Shown piece by piece: positions 17,626-26,112 of a DNA stretch of 64,000 bases (position 1 is its first letter; each line of letters opens with the position of its first letter). Origin of the DNA: Fundicoccus sp052116145 (lineage in GTDB: Bacteria; Bacillota; Bacilli; Lactobacillales; Aerococcaceae); the NCBI RefSeq assembly GCF_052116145.1, contig NZ_JBQKLQ010000001.1, positions 558,001 to 622,000 on the forward strand. The letters are read 5' to 3'. The notes beneath the pieces were generated by a model that saw nothing but the letters and a program-made list of their open reading frames with translations, ran no database searches and was not told the origin of the DNA. The position numbers and the translations under genes are program-made.

Positions 17626-17664
17626 TTGTAATCAAAACAACGCAAATACAGGGAGGACATTAAA

Positions 17665-20307
17665 ATGGTTGAAACTGTTGTTAACACTCAAGAAGTTAAT
17701 GCTGTAGAAACAATTAGTACATTAGTAGAAAAAGGGCAAGGGGCTTTAAAAGAGTTTATTATGCTCAATCAATCACAAATTGATTATATCGTTTCTAAAG
17801 CATCGGTTGCTGCACTTGATGCTCACGGAATTTTAGCAAAACATGCTGTAGAAGAAACAGGTCGAGGCGTTTTTGAAGACAAGGCAACGAAAAACTTATT
17901 CGCTTGTGAGCATGTAACAAATCACATGCGTCATTTAAAAACAGTCGGTGTCATCGAAGACAATGAAGTAACAGGTCTTACATTGATCGCGGAACCCGTA
18001 GGGGTCGTAGCTGGTATTACACCTGTTACAAACCCAACATCAACTGCCATCTTTAAATCATTAATTGCCTTAAAAACACGTAACCCTATCATATTCGCAT
18101 TCCACCCAGGAGCGCAAGAAAGTTCTGCTCATGCAGCAAGAGTTGTTTATGAAGCAGCTGTTAAAGCGGGGGCACCTGAAAATTGTATTCAGTGGGTCGA
18201 ACAACCATCAATGGAAATGACAGCTGCCTTAATGAACAACGACGGCATTGCAACGATCCTTGCTACAGGTGGTAACAGCATGGTTAAAGCTGCTTACTCA
18301 TGTGGTAAGCCAGCCTTAGGTGTGGGTGCAGGTAATGTGCCAGCATATGTTGAAAAATCTGCAGACGTTCAACAAGCAGCACACGATATTGTGATGAGTA
18401 AAGCATTTGATAACGGTATGGTCTGTGCGTCTGAACAAGCAGCGATTATTGATAAAGAAATTTACGACGAGTTCGTTAACGAATTAAAATCTTACCATGT
18501 ATACTTTGTAAACAAAAAGGAAAAAGCACTATTAGAAGAATTCTGTTTCGGAGCTAAAGCCAATAGTAAAAACTGTGCAAACGCAAGTTTAAATAGCGCA
18601 ATTGTTGGTAAGCCAGTTCAATGGATTGCGGAACAAGCTGGTTTCACTGTTCCTGACAACGCCTCAATTATAGCAGCTGAAGTAAGTGGCGTTGGTGAAC
18701 ATGAGCCATTGACACGTGAAAAACTTTCTCCAATTTTAGCAGTAATGAAAGCTGAGAATACTGAAGACGGTTTAACAAAAGCCTCTCAAATGGTGGAATT
18801 TAACGGTTTAGGTCACTCTGCAGCGATCCATACTCGCGATGCTGACTTAAGTAAAGAATTTGGACGCCGTGTTAAAGCGATTCGTGTCATTTGGAATGCA
18901 CCATCAACCTTTGGTGGTATCGGAGATGTTTATAACGCCTTTATCCCATCATTAACATTAGGATGTGGATCATACGGTAAAAACTCTGTCGGGGATAATG
19001 TAAGTGCGATGAACTTACTTAATATCAAAAAAGTGGGGAGACGTCGAAACAATATGCAATGGTTTAAAGTACCTTCAAAAATCTATTTTGAGCGCGATTC
19101 AATTCAATACTTACGTTCAATGAAAGATGTAGAACGCGTCATGATTATCGCAGATAAATCGATCACAAAATTAGGTTTTGTAAACCGAGTAATCGATCAA
19201 TTAAATCTACGTAGTAACCCAGTTACTTATCAAGTCTTTGATGCGGTTGAACCCGATCCAGATATTACAACAGTTGAAAAAGGTGCAGAACAATTACGTC
19301 TCTTCCAACCAGATACCATCATTGCAATTGGTGGGGGATCAGTAATGGATGCGGCTAAAGTAATGTGGTTATTCTATGAGCAACCTGAAGTTGACTTTAA
19401 AGACCTAGTACAGAAATTCATGGATATCCGTAAGCGTGCCTTCCGCTTCCCAGAATTAGGCGAAAAAGCTAAGTATGTTGGTATTCCAACAACATCAGGT
19501 ACGGGGGCAGAAGTGACACCATTCGCAGTTATTTCTGACAAGAAAAACAACCGTAAGTACCCATTAGCGGACTATGCTTTGACACCAACCATCGCAATCA
19601 TTGACCCAGCATTAGTCGAAACAGTGCCTGGTTTCGTCGCAGCTGATACAGGGATGGACGTCTTAACTCATGCGGTTGAAGCTTATACTTCATGTTTAGC
19701 TAATGACTATACTGACGGTTTAGCCTTACAGGCCATTAAATTAGTCTTTGAATACTTAGAAAAATCAGTTATCTTGTCAGATTCTGAAGCACGTGAAAAA
19801 GTCCATAACGCTTCAACAATGGCTGGTATGGCTTTCGCCAATGCATTCTTAGGAATGTCTCACTCAATGGCTCATAAAATTGGGGGAATCTTCCATACCG
19901 TTCACGGCCGTACCAATGCGATTTTATTACCCTATGTCATCCGTTACAATGGAACAAGACCGTCAAAAACATCAACTTGGCCTAAATATAACAAATTTGT
20001 TGCTGACGTGAGATTCCAAGATATTGCAAGAACGTTAGGTTTACCAGCAGCAACACCTGAAGAAGCTGTGAATTCTTTTGCAGAAGCAGTCTTCGACTTA
20101 GGTGAACGCGTTGGAATCAAAATGAACTTTAAAGATCAAGGTGTTGACGAAAAAGAATGGTTAGCAAGTGCTGAAGAAATAGCTTTATTAGCTTACGAAG
20201 ACCAATGTTCACCAGCAAACCCTCGTTTACCTTTAGTAAAAGATATGCAAGAAATTTTAGAAGATGCTTACTACGGTTATAGAGACCAACCGGGACGTAT
20301 CAAGTAG
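17665..20307 (+). CDS. adhE: Bifunctional acetaldehyde/alcohol dehydrogenase
   Basis: Fused enzyme of 880 residues that turns acetyl-CoA into acetaldehyde and then ethanol, recycling two NADH in fermentation. The N-terminal acetaldehyde dehydrogenase (to about 450) has the catalytic Cys in DNGMVCASEQA (near 253). The C-terminal iron-dependent alcohol dehydrogenase (about 455-880) has GGGSVMDAAK for NAD and the iron ligands in DVLTHAVEAY, MSHSMAHKIGG and HGRTNAILLP. Length and order are those of the normal AdhE, which forms spirosomes. Its leader carries a cre-like site and a palindrome over the -35, fitting redox and carbon control. Ribosome site GGGAGG precedes the ATG. Confidence 0.98.
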   Translation: MVETVVNTQEVNAVETISTLVEKGQGALKEFIMLNQSQIDYIVSKASVAALDAHGILAKHAVEETGRGVFEDKATKNLFACEHVTNHMRHLKTVGVIEDNEVTGLTLIAEPVGVVAGITPVTNPTSTAIFKSLIALKTRNPIIFAFHPGAQESSAHAARVVYEAAVKAGAPENCIQWVEQPSMEMTAALMNNDGIATILATGGNSMVKAAYSCGKPALGVGAGNVPAYVEKSADVQQAAHDIVMSKAFDNGMVCASEQAAIIDKEIYDEFVNELKSYHVYFVNKKEKALLEEFCFGAKANSKNCANASLNSAIVGKPVQWIAEQAGFTVPDNASIIAAEVSGVGEHEPLTREKLSPILAVMKAENTEDGLTKASQMVEFNGLGHSAAIHTRDADLSKEFGRRVKAIRVIWNAPSTFGGIGDVYNAFIPSLTLGCGSYGKNSVGDNVSAMNLLNIKKVGRRRNNMQWFKVPSKIYFERDSIQYLRSMKDVERVMIIADKSITKLGFVNRVIDQLNLRSNPVTYQVFDAVEPDPDITTVEKGAEQLRLFQPDTIIAIGGGSVMDAAKVMWLFYEQPEVDFKDLVQKFMDIRKRAFRFPELGEKAKYVGIPTTSGTGAEVTPFAVISDKKNNRKYPLADYALTPTIAIIDPALVETVPGFVAADTGMDVLTHAVEAYTSCLANDYTDGLALQAIKLVFEYLEKSVILSDSEAREKVHNASTMAGMAFANAFLGMSHSMAHKIGGIFHTVHGRTNAILLPYVIRYNGTRPSKTSTWPKYNKFVADVRFQDIARTLGLPAATPEEAVNSFAEAVFDLGERVGIKMNFKDQGVDEKEWLASAEEIALLAYEDQCSPANPRLPLVKDMQEILEDAYYGYRDQPGRIK

Positions 20308-20365
20308 TTATATCAAGAACAATCAGCCTAATGAATGATTGTTTATCGTCAGCTATCTTCTCAAA

Positions 20366-20400
20366 GCCATCACTGGACTTCTTCCAATGATGGCTTTTTA
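20366..20400 (+). terminator. Terminator after adhE
   Basis: GCCATCACTGGA (20366-20377) pairs with TCCAATGATGGC (20383-20394) apart from one mismatch; TTTTTA follows. Confidence 0.88.
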
Positions 20401-20505
20401 GTTATATCAAGAATTTATGTGATTTATCTAATCTCGATTATTAATGAAAATAAATCATCCTATAGGAATGAACTATATTCACCTATCAATTATAATTCAT
20501 ATCCT

Positions 20506-20535
20506 TTGTATGCCTTTGCAAGTGTCCATTATAAT
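20506..20535 (+). promoter_or_regulatory. Possible serpin promoter
   Basis: TATAAT at 20530-20535, 28 bases before the serpin ATG, with TTGTAT (20506-20511) as a weak -35 at 18 bases. Confidence 0.5.
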
Positions 20536-20563
20536 AGGGGAGAAGAATAGGAAGGAGATTTTT

Positions 20564-21802
20564 ATGCTTAATCAAAGAAAACTTGGCGGCTTGTTTTTAG
20601 CGCTCGCACTTTTATTCTCAGTGTTCCCGCAGCAAATACTTTATGCAGAAACCGTGAATGAGACAGATACAACTGACTATACTGTCATTGCCGAGCAATT
20701 GAAACAGTTTTCGACGGAACTGAGACCCTTAGTACTTGCAGAAGAGGACAATATCATTTTTTCACCATTTTCTTACTATCTGGCTCTATTGTTACTTGAG
20801 CCCGGTGTAAGCGGTGAGCAGAAAGAACTTTTAGACACAGTTCTTTTACCAGATGACTTAGACCGTGACGAATATTTTTCAATTCTTGAAAGCTTTCTAA
20901 ATGAATCGATGACAAAAGAACACGTAGCCTTTCAAACACAAACCTATCTGTTAGGTGGTTTGGATAAAACATGGTCTGATGATTTCCAAACAAGTGTCAA
21001 GGACTTGGCAACAGTTTTAAAACTAGTAGATTTTAAGGTTCCAGCAACTTACGAAGCGCTCAATGGAGATATCGCTGAATTTACTAAGGGTTTAATCGAT
21101 CCCTTTTATAGCGACGAACGCATCAGCGAATTAACCCAAATAGATCAACTTCATTTACTTGTCTTAAATATGCTTTATTTCAAAGGTGAGTGGAAAGCGA
21201 CGTTCAACGAAACATTAACTAGTCAAGAAAGCTTCTATGGCAAGTCAGAAGAAAGTACAGTTGACATGATGGCGCAAACGAAACAGTTCAATTATCTAGA
21301 AACAGAGGACTTTCAAGCCCTTCAGATGAAATATACAAATGGCGCTGATTTTTTAATTGTACTACCAAAAGAAACTGATGAGCCTTTAACTAATGAAATG
21401 ATGTGGCAATACTATGATAAAGCTCTGGGTGAAGCAAATAACTGGAAAAAAACTAAAGTTCAACTTGCTTTGCCTAAATGGCAAGAGAGTGCGTCACTTG
21501 ATTTAACAAAATCACTTGATTTATTAGGCTTAGAAAGTTTCAAAGATGAATTAACCGCTACAAGTTATTTCTCTGAAGAAGCCGATATTTTCTTAAGTCA
21601 AATTTCGCAACGTGTTGAGTTTAAATTAGACGAAATAGGAACCGAAGCAGCGGCAGTAACAGAAATCATCATGGAAACGACTTCTGCTAATATCGATGAA
21701 GAAGAGCCAATTGAAATGATTGTCAATCGACCATTTATTTACCGTATCGCTTTTTCTGATTTCTCATTATTTGAAGGTGTTGTCCAAAACTTAAATCATT
21801 AA
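20564..21802 (+). CDS. Secreted serpin (serine protease inhibitor)
   Basis: Serpin-family protein of 412 residues with a signal peptide (MLNQRKLGGLFLALALLFSV, likely cleaved near LYA-E). Family marks are NIIFSPFSYYLALLLL near the start, LLVLNMLYFKGEWKATF for strand s3A, and the C-terminal NRPFIYRIAFSDFSLFEGVV. The reactive-centre hinge EIGTEAAAVT matches the small-residue hinge of inhibitory serpins, so it probably traps a protease by the suicide mechanism. Counting from the hinge places P1 near the Thr-Thr-Ser stretch of METTSAN, but this is only an estimate. The ATG at 20564 follows GAAGGAG; the frame is open further upstream without a ribosome site. The protease target is unknown; it could be host-, competitor- or self-derived. 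Confidence 0.9.
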   Translation: MLNQRKLGGLFLALALLFSVFPQQILYAETVNETDTTDYTVIAEQLKQFSTELRPLVLAEEDNIIFSPFSYYLALLLLEPGVSGEQKELLDTVLLPDDLDRDEYFSILESFLNESMTKEHVAFQTQTYLLGGLDKTWSDDFQTSVKDLATVLKLVDFKVPATYEALNGDIAEFTKGLIDPFYSDERISELTQIDQLHLLVLNMLYFKGEWKATFNETLTSQESFYGKSEESTVDMMAQTKQFNYLETEDFQALQMKYTNGADFLIVLPKETDEPLTNEMMWQYYDKALGEANNWKKTKVQLALPKWQESASLDLTKSLDLLGLESFKDELTATSYFSEEADIFLSQISQRVEFKLDEIGTEAAAVTEIIMETTSANIDEEEPIEMIVNRPFIYRIAFSDFSLFEGVVQNLNH

Positions 21803-21850
21803 CACTTAATCGTTAACCACACAAAACAAATAACACTTTATGATATAACT

Positions 21851-21890
21851 AAACAAACAACTTATCAGAGGCGCCTCTTGTTGATGTTTT
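21851..21890 (+). terminator. Possible terminator after the serpin gene
   Basis: A 12-base palindrome AGAGGCGCCTCT (21867-21878) lies inside AACAAACAAC ... GTTGATGTTTT, giving a hairpin with an interrupted lower stem followed by TTTT. Weak U-tract, so only tentative. Confidence 0.45.
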
Positions 21891-22080
21891 AAACTGGATG
21901 TTCTTCTGGTTTTCTATATGTTATAATCAATTTTTATTACGATTTTTTTGTAAATAATATTCTCAAAAGAATTGTATTTTATTAATGGGAAGACTATAAT
22001 TCTTTCAGAACTAATTGAGTCAAAAACCATTAGTTGGGTTGATTATTACAACCTAATATATTTAGTCAGGAGCATATTGA

Positions 22081-23418
22081 ATGACAGAGCGGCTGTTTAG
22101 AAAGATGTCGGTGCCTCAAATTATTGTGAGTGTCTACGTGTTTCTTATTTTTATTGGTGGCTTTTTATTATCACTACCCATCGCTTCCGCTACGGGAACA
22201 TGGACCAGTTTTATAGATGCCTTATTTACTGCAACATCTGCGGTTTGTGTAACGGGGCAAGTAACACTGAACACTGCGACACATTGGAGTCCCTTTGGAA
22301 AAACCATTATTATTCTATTAATTGAGATTGGTGGCTTAGGCTTTATCACTATTTGGATGATTTTCTTTATGATGCGGGGCTTGAAAGCTAATATCAAACA
22401 AAGGAACGTTTTATTGGAGTCATTAAACTTATCGGCTGATTTCGAAGTAAAAGAAATTGTGTTTTATATTGTTAAATTTACACTCCTTGCACAATTAATC
22501 GGTGCCTTTCTATTAAGTTGGGCCTTTATCCCTCGTTTAGGATGGTTAACTGGTAGCTTATACGCATTATTCCATAGTATTTCAGCTTTTAATAACGCGG
22601 GCTTCGACTTATTTGGAGATAGTCTAATAGGCTTTCAAGACAATAGTTTTGTACTATTAGTCGTTGCAACTTTAATTATTGCTGGAGGATTAGGTTTTCT
22701 GGTTTGGCGAGATTTATTGACTTATTATCGCAACCGTCGCTTGCTTAGATATACAAAACTAACACTGATTGGAACATCGGCTTTGATTGTAATTGGCTTT
22801 GTGTTATTTGCTATATCCGAAACCAAGCAAGGAACTTTTAAGCACTTGAGTTTCGGTGATTCACTCAGTAACTTATTGTTCCTGAGCGTTACTCCCAGAA
22901 CTGCTGGTTATGCGAATGTCGATTATAGTCAATTGTCACATTTAGGCATTTTTACCACCTTATTGTTAATGTTTATCGGAGGATCCTCCGGATCAATTGC
23001 AGGCGGTGTTAAAGTCTCCACCATGATTATTGCAATAATGTTTCTCGTTCGGTATTTTTCTAGGAAACCTTTTACCATATTATCTCGAACCATTAAAATT
23101 GCGACGATTCGACGAGCACTCTTTATTATTGCGAGTGCCTTATTGATGATGATGACTGCAACGGTTTTACTATTGATGACAGAAACACTCCCTCCCGGGG
23201 TAGGAATTGAATATGTCTTAATGGAAGTTATTTCATGTATGAGTACGGTCGGCTTAACAATGGGCTTAACACCTGATTTAACCTTAGCCGGCAAGTCCAT
23301 CCTTGTTGTTTTAATGTTAATGGGTCGTGTGGGCTTGATGACTTTCTTATGGTCAATTGGTCATCAAAAAAATCAAAGTCAAATTAATTACCCTGAAATG
23401 AACATCATGATTGGTTAG
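22081..23418 (+). CDS. ktrB: Potassium uptake protein KtrB (TrkH family)
   Basis: Membrane channel subunit (445 residues) of the Ktr K+ uptake system. The four pore loops with their conserved glycines can be read in order: TSAVCVTGQ, SAFNNAGFD, TPRTAGYA and CMSTVGLTMGL. About eight to ten helices are visible, and the cytoplasmic loops RRLLRYTKL and RKPFTILSRTIKIATIRR suit contact with the KtrA ring. KtrA follows 9 bases later, so both form one operon. The Ktr type of TrkH depends on Na+ and is often controlled by c-di-AMP through the regulator. I looked for a ydaO c-di-AMP riboswitch in the 278 bases upstream and saw no recognisable one. Confidence 0.93.
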   Translation: MTERLFRKMSVPQIIVSVYVFLIFIGGFLLSLPIASATGTWTSFIDALFTATSAVCVTGQVTLNTATHWSPFGKTIIILLIEIGGLGFITIWMIFFMMRGLKANIKQRNVLLESLNLSADFEVKEIVFYIVKFTLLAQLIGAFLLSWAFIPRLGWLTGSLYALFHSISAFNNAGFDLFGDSLIGFQDNSFVLLVVATLIIAGGLGFLVWRDLLTYYRNRRLLRYTKLTLIGTSALIVIGFVLFAISETKQGTFKHLSFGDSLSNLLFLSVTPRTAGYANVDYSQLSHLGIFTTLLLMFIGGSSGSIAGGVKVSTMIIAIMFLVRYFSRKPFTILSRTIKIATIRRALFIIASALLMMMTATVLLLMTETLPPGVGIEYVLMEVISCMSTVGLTMGLTPDLTLAGKSILVVLMLMGRVGLMTFLWSIGHQKNQSQINYPEMNIMIG

Positions 23419-23427
23419 GAGAGTACA

Positions 23428-24087
23428 ATGAAAAAGAAAATTTATGCTGTATTAGGACTCGGTCTATTTGGCGCCTCTTTAGCTCGTACATTAGCTAAAG
23501 AAGGTCAAGACGTTATTGCAATCGATAAGAATATGAATCACGTTGAAGAAGTGGCTGATGTCGTAGACAGTAGTATCCAAGCAGACTTTACTAAATTAGA
23601 TCAATTGAAAGAATCAGGCGTTGGTGCAAGTGATGTGGCCGTTGTCGCGACTTCACAGCAATTAGAAGATACAATCGTTGCCATTCTAAACTTAAAAGAA
23701 TTGCAAGTGCCGCATATTATCGTCAAATCAAAAAGCCGAGCCTACGAAGATGTTTTACTGAAAGTTGGCGCAGACCGCGTCATTCTTCCAGAAATCGATA
23801 CAGGAATTAGAATCGGTAAGGAGCTAGCTAGTCGTCATGTTAATGACCTTGTTGATTTAGGCAGTCGAAACCATATTAGTGCTTTTCCAGTTAAAGATGA
23901 ATGGGTAGGGAAGGATTTAGCAACCATTAATTTCCGTTCTTTATATGGTATCAATATTATTGCGGTCAAAAGCTTAAACGAACCTTATAAAGTTGATTTA
24001 GATGGCGATTACCAATTACAGGCCCATGATGAATTACTGGGTATTTCCAGTGATGATACGTTAAAACAACTATTTAAAGATAAGTAA
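23428..24087 (+). CDS. ktrA: Potassium uptake regulator KtrA (TrkA family)
   Basis: Cytoplasmic gating subunit (219 residues) for KtrB. The RCK_N (TrkA-N) domain occupies residues 1-140, starting with YAVLGLGLFGASLARTLA (Rossmann GxGxxG) and ending its first half in AIDKN. The TrkA-C domain (about 140-219) has AFPVKDEWVGKDLATINFR and is where c-di-AMP binds in studied homologues. AGGAGAG precedes the ATG. Assigned to KtrB by adjacency. Confidence 0.93.
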   Translation: MKKKIYAVLGLGLFGASLARTLAKEGQDVIAIDKNMNHVEEVADVVDSSIQADFTKLDQLKESGVGASDVAVVATSQQLEDTIVAILNLKELQVPHIIVKSKSRAYEDVLLKVGADRVILPEIDTGIRIGKELASRHVNDLVDLGSRNHISAFPVKDEWVGKDLATINFRSLYGINIIAVKSLNEPYKVDLDGDYQLQAHDELLGISSDDTLKQLFKDK

Positions 24088-24122
24088 TCGATTCATCATA
24101 TAAGTTTAGGAGAGAGTGATAA

Positions 24123-24608
24123 ATGAAAACACGAATTGTTAATAAAGAAGCATTCAAAGTAGCTGGCATCAAAGGGGATGGAATCCAAACCCATGAATGC
24201 TCCTCTATCTGGGATAAACTATACGAGTATGGCTCATTTATTGAACTAGAACTTCTTGGTAATGGACAGAGTATGGGATTATGTTATGGCGACACGCTCG
24301 ACGATACCATTAATTATATGGCAGCCTATAATGTATCTAACGAAAATTTAGCTAAAGCACAAGCAATGGGGCTAGAACTGTTGGATGTGAACTCGGCAGT
24401 GTATTTCGTTGCCACATTAAAAGGTTCAGTACCTCAAAGTATTAAAAACGGCTGGCGTTATATTATGGAAGAATACTTCCCAGTCTACGGCTATGAACAC
24501 GCAGGCAGCCCTGATTTTGAACTCTATAGCCAAGGAAACATGACAAGCGATGATTATGTAATGGAACTGTGGGTTCCTTTTACTAAAAGCAGTCAATCGA
24601 TCACTTAA
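24123..24608 (+). CDS. GyrI-like effector-binding domain protein
   Basis: Stand-alone GyrI-like / AraC effector-binding domain protein of 161 residues, cytoplasmic, with no DNA-binding part. It shows the expected layout: a short first strand (RIVNKEAFKVAGIK), SIWDKLYEYGSF, the central glutamate region GLELLDVNSAVYFVA, and DFELYSQGN followed by MELWVPF at the C-terminus. Such proteins bind small hydrophobic molecules; some hydrolyse or sequester drugs. It lies 35 bases after ktrA and may share its transcript, though no functional link is obvious. A terminator follows. Confidence 0.82.
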   Translation: MKTRIVNKEAFKVAGIKGDGIQTHECSSIWDKLYEYGSFIELELLGNGQSMGLCYGDTLDDTINYMAAYNVSNENLAKAQAMGLELLDVNSAVYFVATLKGSVPQSIKNGWRYIMEEYFPVYGYEHAGSPDFELYSQGNMTSDDYVMELWVPFTKSSQSIT

Positions 24609-24629
24609 TCCAAGAATAATGCCATGTTA

Positions 24630-24666
24630 AAATCTCTTGTCACAATAGTTGATGAGGGATTTTTTT
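24630..24666 (+). terminator. Terminator after the GyrI-like gene
   Basis: AATCTCTTGTCA pairs with TGATGAGGGATT through several G-U pairs and is followed by seven T. Confidence 0.75.
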
Positions 24667-24876
24667 GTACAAATTCCGTTCCGATCATGAAATAAGCCTC
24701 CTTTATACTAGGTATTTGCTAGCAAAAACATAGCTCAACTCTAAAGATAATGTCACAAAATGTGACATCACATCATAAAAAAGCAGAAATAATGTTTATT
24801 TTAAGTTAAATCAGTTGTTTTTCTAATAAAACTCTAATATAATTCTTGTTAAACCTTTAGAAAGTGAAGTGATTCG

Positions 24877-26112
24877 ATGGATATTGAACGCATTTTTAAG
24901 AATATAGAAGAAACATATGCCGAAAGTCAGCACATTTTTCGGCATTTACATCAACATCCCGAATTATCATTTCAAGAAGTGGACACACGAGCTTTTATTA
25001 TTGAACAGCTACGCGATTATGGCTACCAAGATATTAAACAAAACGTCGGTGGTGGTGGAGTCATTACGCGTTTAGAAAGTGGTCGCCCTGGTCCAACGAT
25101 CGCTTTTCGAGCCGATATAGATGCACTAGCAATTACTGAAGCGACAAATTTATCTTATCAATCAGTTAATCCAGGTGTTATGCATGCTTGTGGACATGAT
25201 GCGCATACGACGATTCTATTGTCCGCTGCTAAACACCTATTGACTTGTCGTGATCAATTGACGGGAACGATTGTCTTTATTTTCCAACATGCTGAAGAGA
25301 TGCATCCTGGGGGTGCTAGAGGCATTATGGAATCTGGAGAATTAGATGACGTTGATTTTATTTATGGCATCCATACTAAAGGCGATAGACCTTACGACGG
25401 CACAATTGAATGCAGACCTGGCTTTGCGATGGCTGCTTCTGATTCTTTCACAATCAAAGTCCAAGGAAAAGGAGGGCACGCAGCGACTCCTCATTTAACG
25501 GTTGATTCGACTGTCGTGGCTGCTTTTATTATTCAACAACTACAAACGTTAGTTAGTCGACATAAAAACCCAATGGATTCCGGCGTCATAACGATTGCGA
25601 CATTCCACTCTGGTCAACAAGTAGGTAACATCATAGCACATTCAGCAAAAATGATGGGAACCATGCGAACATTTAATGCAAAGTTAAGGACACAATTAAA
25701 ACATCGTATTCAAACAATGGTCGATCAAATCTGTCAAGCTCATGGCGCTCAAGGTGAAGTCGAATTCTCTAATGGCTATCCCGCCTTGTTTAATCACCAT
25801 GAACAAACTGAATTGATTCGCCAGTTATTTACTAACCAACTAAAGAATAATCGCGTCATCCAAACTGGACCACGAATGGGCGGTGAAGATTTTGCCTATT
25901 ATTTACAGAAAATTCCAGGCTCTTTCTATTATATTCGTGCCGGCATCACTAATGGTCGAAATTTCCCGCATCATCACCCAAAATTCCAATTGGACGAACG
26001 TTGCTTAATAGATGGAGCGAAATCGATTATAACCATTGTTAATCATTACAGCGCGGTAAAAGACAGCAAAGAGAAAGAAGGGAAGAGTCATGCGAAGCGA
26101 TTGGCTAAATGA
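24877..26112 (+). CDS. M20-family amidohydrolase (HipO/AmhX-like), first of a tandem pair
   Basis: Metal-dependent amidohydrolase (411 residues) of the M20D group, which removes acyl groups from N-acyl amino acids or related amides. Metal-site stretches are HLHQHPELSFQE, MHACGHDAHTT, the catalytic Glu in HAEEMHPGGARG, GKGGHAATPH in the lid domain and GGEDFAYY near the C-terminus. It overlaps the following paralogue by 23 bases, so the two are translated together. The sequence reads HTKGDRPYDG where many relatives have HxxP, an unusual lid approach. Substrate unknown; cell-wall peptides or N-acetyl amino acids are plausible. Confidence 0.9.
   Translation: MDIERIFKNIEETYAESQHIFRHLHQHPELSFQEVDTRAFIIEQLRDYGYQDIKQNVGGGGVITRLESGRPGPTIAFRADIDALAITEATNLSYQSVNPGVMHACGHDAHTTILLSAAKHLLTCRDQLTGTIVFIFQHAEEMHPGGARGIMESGELDDVDFIYGIHTKGDRPYDGTIECRPGFAMAASDSFTIKVQGKGGHAATPHLTVDSTVVAAFIIQQLQTLVSRHKNPMDSGVITIATFHSGQQVGNIIAHSAKMMGTMRTFNAKLRTQLKHRIQTMVDQICQAHGAQGEVEFSNGYPALFNHHEQTELIRQLFTNQLKNNRVIQTGPRMGGEDFAYYLQKIPGSFYYIRAGITNGRNFPHHHPKFQLDERCLIDGAKSIITIVNHYSAVKDSKEKEGKSHAKRLAK

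Noticed and set aside
20335..20550. A 71-codon plus-strand frame between adhE and the serpin gene
   Set aside because: It overlaps the adhE terminator and the serpin promoter, has no ribosome site, and its product is not protein-like.
21803..22080. c-di-AMP (ydaO) riboswitch before ktrB
   Set aside because: KtrAB genes often have one, but I find none of the conserved ydaO sequence blocks here.
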